In this document: positions 63,876 through 64,000 of the stretch, one piece after another
How positions within the stretch are numbered: position 1 is the stretch's first letter
Layout of the letters: every line of letters begins with the position of its first letter
Assembly (NCBI GenBank): GCA_944325175.1
Contig: CALUYZ010000001.1
Coordinates: forward strand, 1 to 64,000
Direction of reading: 5' to 3'
DNA: 64,000 bases
DNA from: Candidatus Gastranaerophilales bacterium
GTDB lineage: Bacteria; Cyanobacteriota; Vampirovibrionia; Gastranaerophilales; Gastranaerophilaceae
Notes under the pieces: generated by a model
Seen by the model: only the letters and a program-made list of their open reading frames with translations
Databases searched by the model: none
Told to the model about the DNA's origin: nothing
Made by a program: the position numbers and the translations under genes

Positions 63876-64000
63876 ACTTTTGCTTGGCTTAAACCGTTCT
63901 GCCCTAAGTTTGCATCTAACACCAAAATGCTTTCTAAAACTGCATTTGAAGCCTTTTTGTCAATAACGCTTTTTATTTTTCTAAGTTCTTCAATTAAATT
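63689..64000 (-). CDS. ftsY: Signal recognition particle receptor FtsY, 3' part, continues past the window edge
   Basis: About 103 C-terminal residues of the SRP GTPase receptor that docks ribosome-nascent chains at the membrane. LVLDANLGQNGLSQAKVFKE is the G3/closing-loop region, TKLDGSSKGGVIFSIA the G4-G5 region with TKLDG, and IGIGEKIDDIRNFDKDEFIS the C-terminal cap. The reading frame is open to position 64000, so the N-terminal and G1 parts lie beyond the window. SRP54 (ffh) would have LGMGD and an M domain after this point, which are absent, so ftsY is favoured. Confidence 0.9.
   Translation of the reverse strand, partial: NLIEELRKIKSVIDKKASNAVLESILVLDANLGQNGLSQAKVFKEAVNLTACALTKLDGSSKGGVIFSIAEQYSIPVKLIGIGEKIDDIRNFDKDEFISAIFE

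Overview
The window is AT-rich chromosomal DNA that most resembles a gut Melainabacterium (Vampirovibrionia, order Gastranaerophilales), a non-photosynthetic sister group of Cyanobacteria. The grounds are the cyanobacterial-type ATP synthase gene order a-c-b'-b-delta-alpha-gamma with two different b-type stalk genes and no beta/epsilon genes attached, a didermic envelope (kdsB, two-partner secretion), flagellar genes, and many pseudopilin-like proteins. The lineage is inferred from content, not from a database search.

Layout. 1-940: leader and invertible promoter of a pseudopilin gene lying off the left edge, then a decayed pseudopilin gene. 1.07-5.1 kb: rmlA, a protein with four winged-helix domains, tRNA-Gly, and a response regulator/histidine kinase pair. 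5.4-10.5 kb: ATP synthase operon. 10.6-12.6 kb: flagellar fliJ-like, fliK-like and hook/rod genes. 12.6-18.4 kb: secreted zincin-like protein, queE with a tandemly duplicated 3' end, nadB-nadC, a TIGR02757-like protein and a small LuxR-type regulator. 18.5-21.7 kb: aspS and metK. 21.8-24.4 kb: two pseudopilin genes, each with its own invertible promoter segment. 24.5-28.3 kb: a phosphohexomutase homologue with altered active site, then tuf behind tRNA-Thr, tRNA-Thr and tRNA-Tyr. 28.5-44.2 kb: a 926-residue HAS-barrel/Tudor protein, orphan OppF-like ATPase, rpoZ-like, punA, a sigma-70 factor, assorted enzymes (deaminase, dehydrogenase, flavin reductase-rubredoxin), a calpain-like protease, FliA, an HsdR-N nuclease and a GH13 enzyme. 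44.3-45 kb: repeat-rich island ending in tRNA-Pro. 45-50.5 kb: membrane protein, PD-(D/E)XK nuclease, rpsP, Flp-like pilin, kdsB and a TPR protein. 50.6-56.7 kb: divergent TpsA/TpsB two-partner secretion pair. 56.8-64 kb: YjbQ, SemiSWEET-like, HAD phosphatase plus kinase-like protein, lone phage portal protein, an unknown protein, and the 3' end of ftsY.

The strongest unexpected signal is a family of three 170-171 bp segments (84-253, 22785-22955, 24226-24396). Each is bounded by 27-bp imperfect inverted repeats and carries one sigma70-type promoter (TTGAAC/TTGAAT, 17-bp spacer, TATATT). The flank on the pseudopilin-gene side is conserved in all three, but the interior faces the gene in one copy and faces away in the other two. 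The 7-bp centre of the repeat is shared within each pair and differs between pairs, as expected for the crossover region of a site-specific recombinase. Together these features predict phase-variable expression of lectin-fold (DUF1566-like) pseudopilins. No recombinase gene lies in the window.

A second theme is local partial duplication: four convergent gene junctions (queE/nadC, 926-aa gene/oppF, punA/sigma, 62473 gene/ftsY) carry tandem repeats of a gene 3' end, and the tRNA-Pro and tRNA-Thr genes have extra copies of their 5' ends just upstream.
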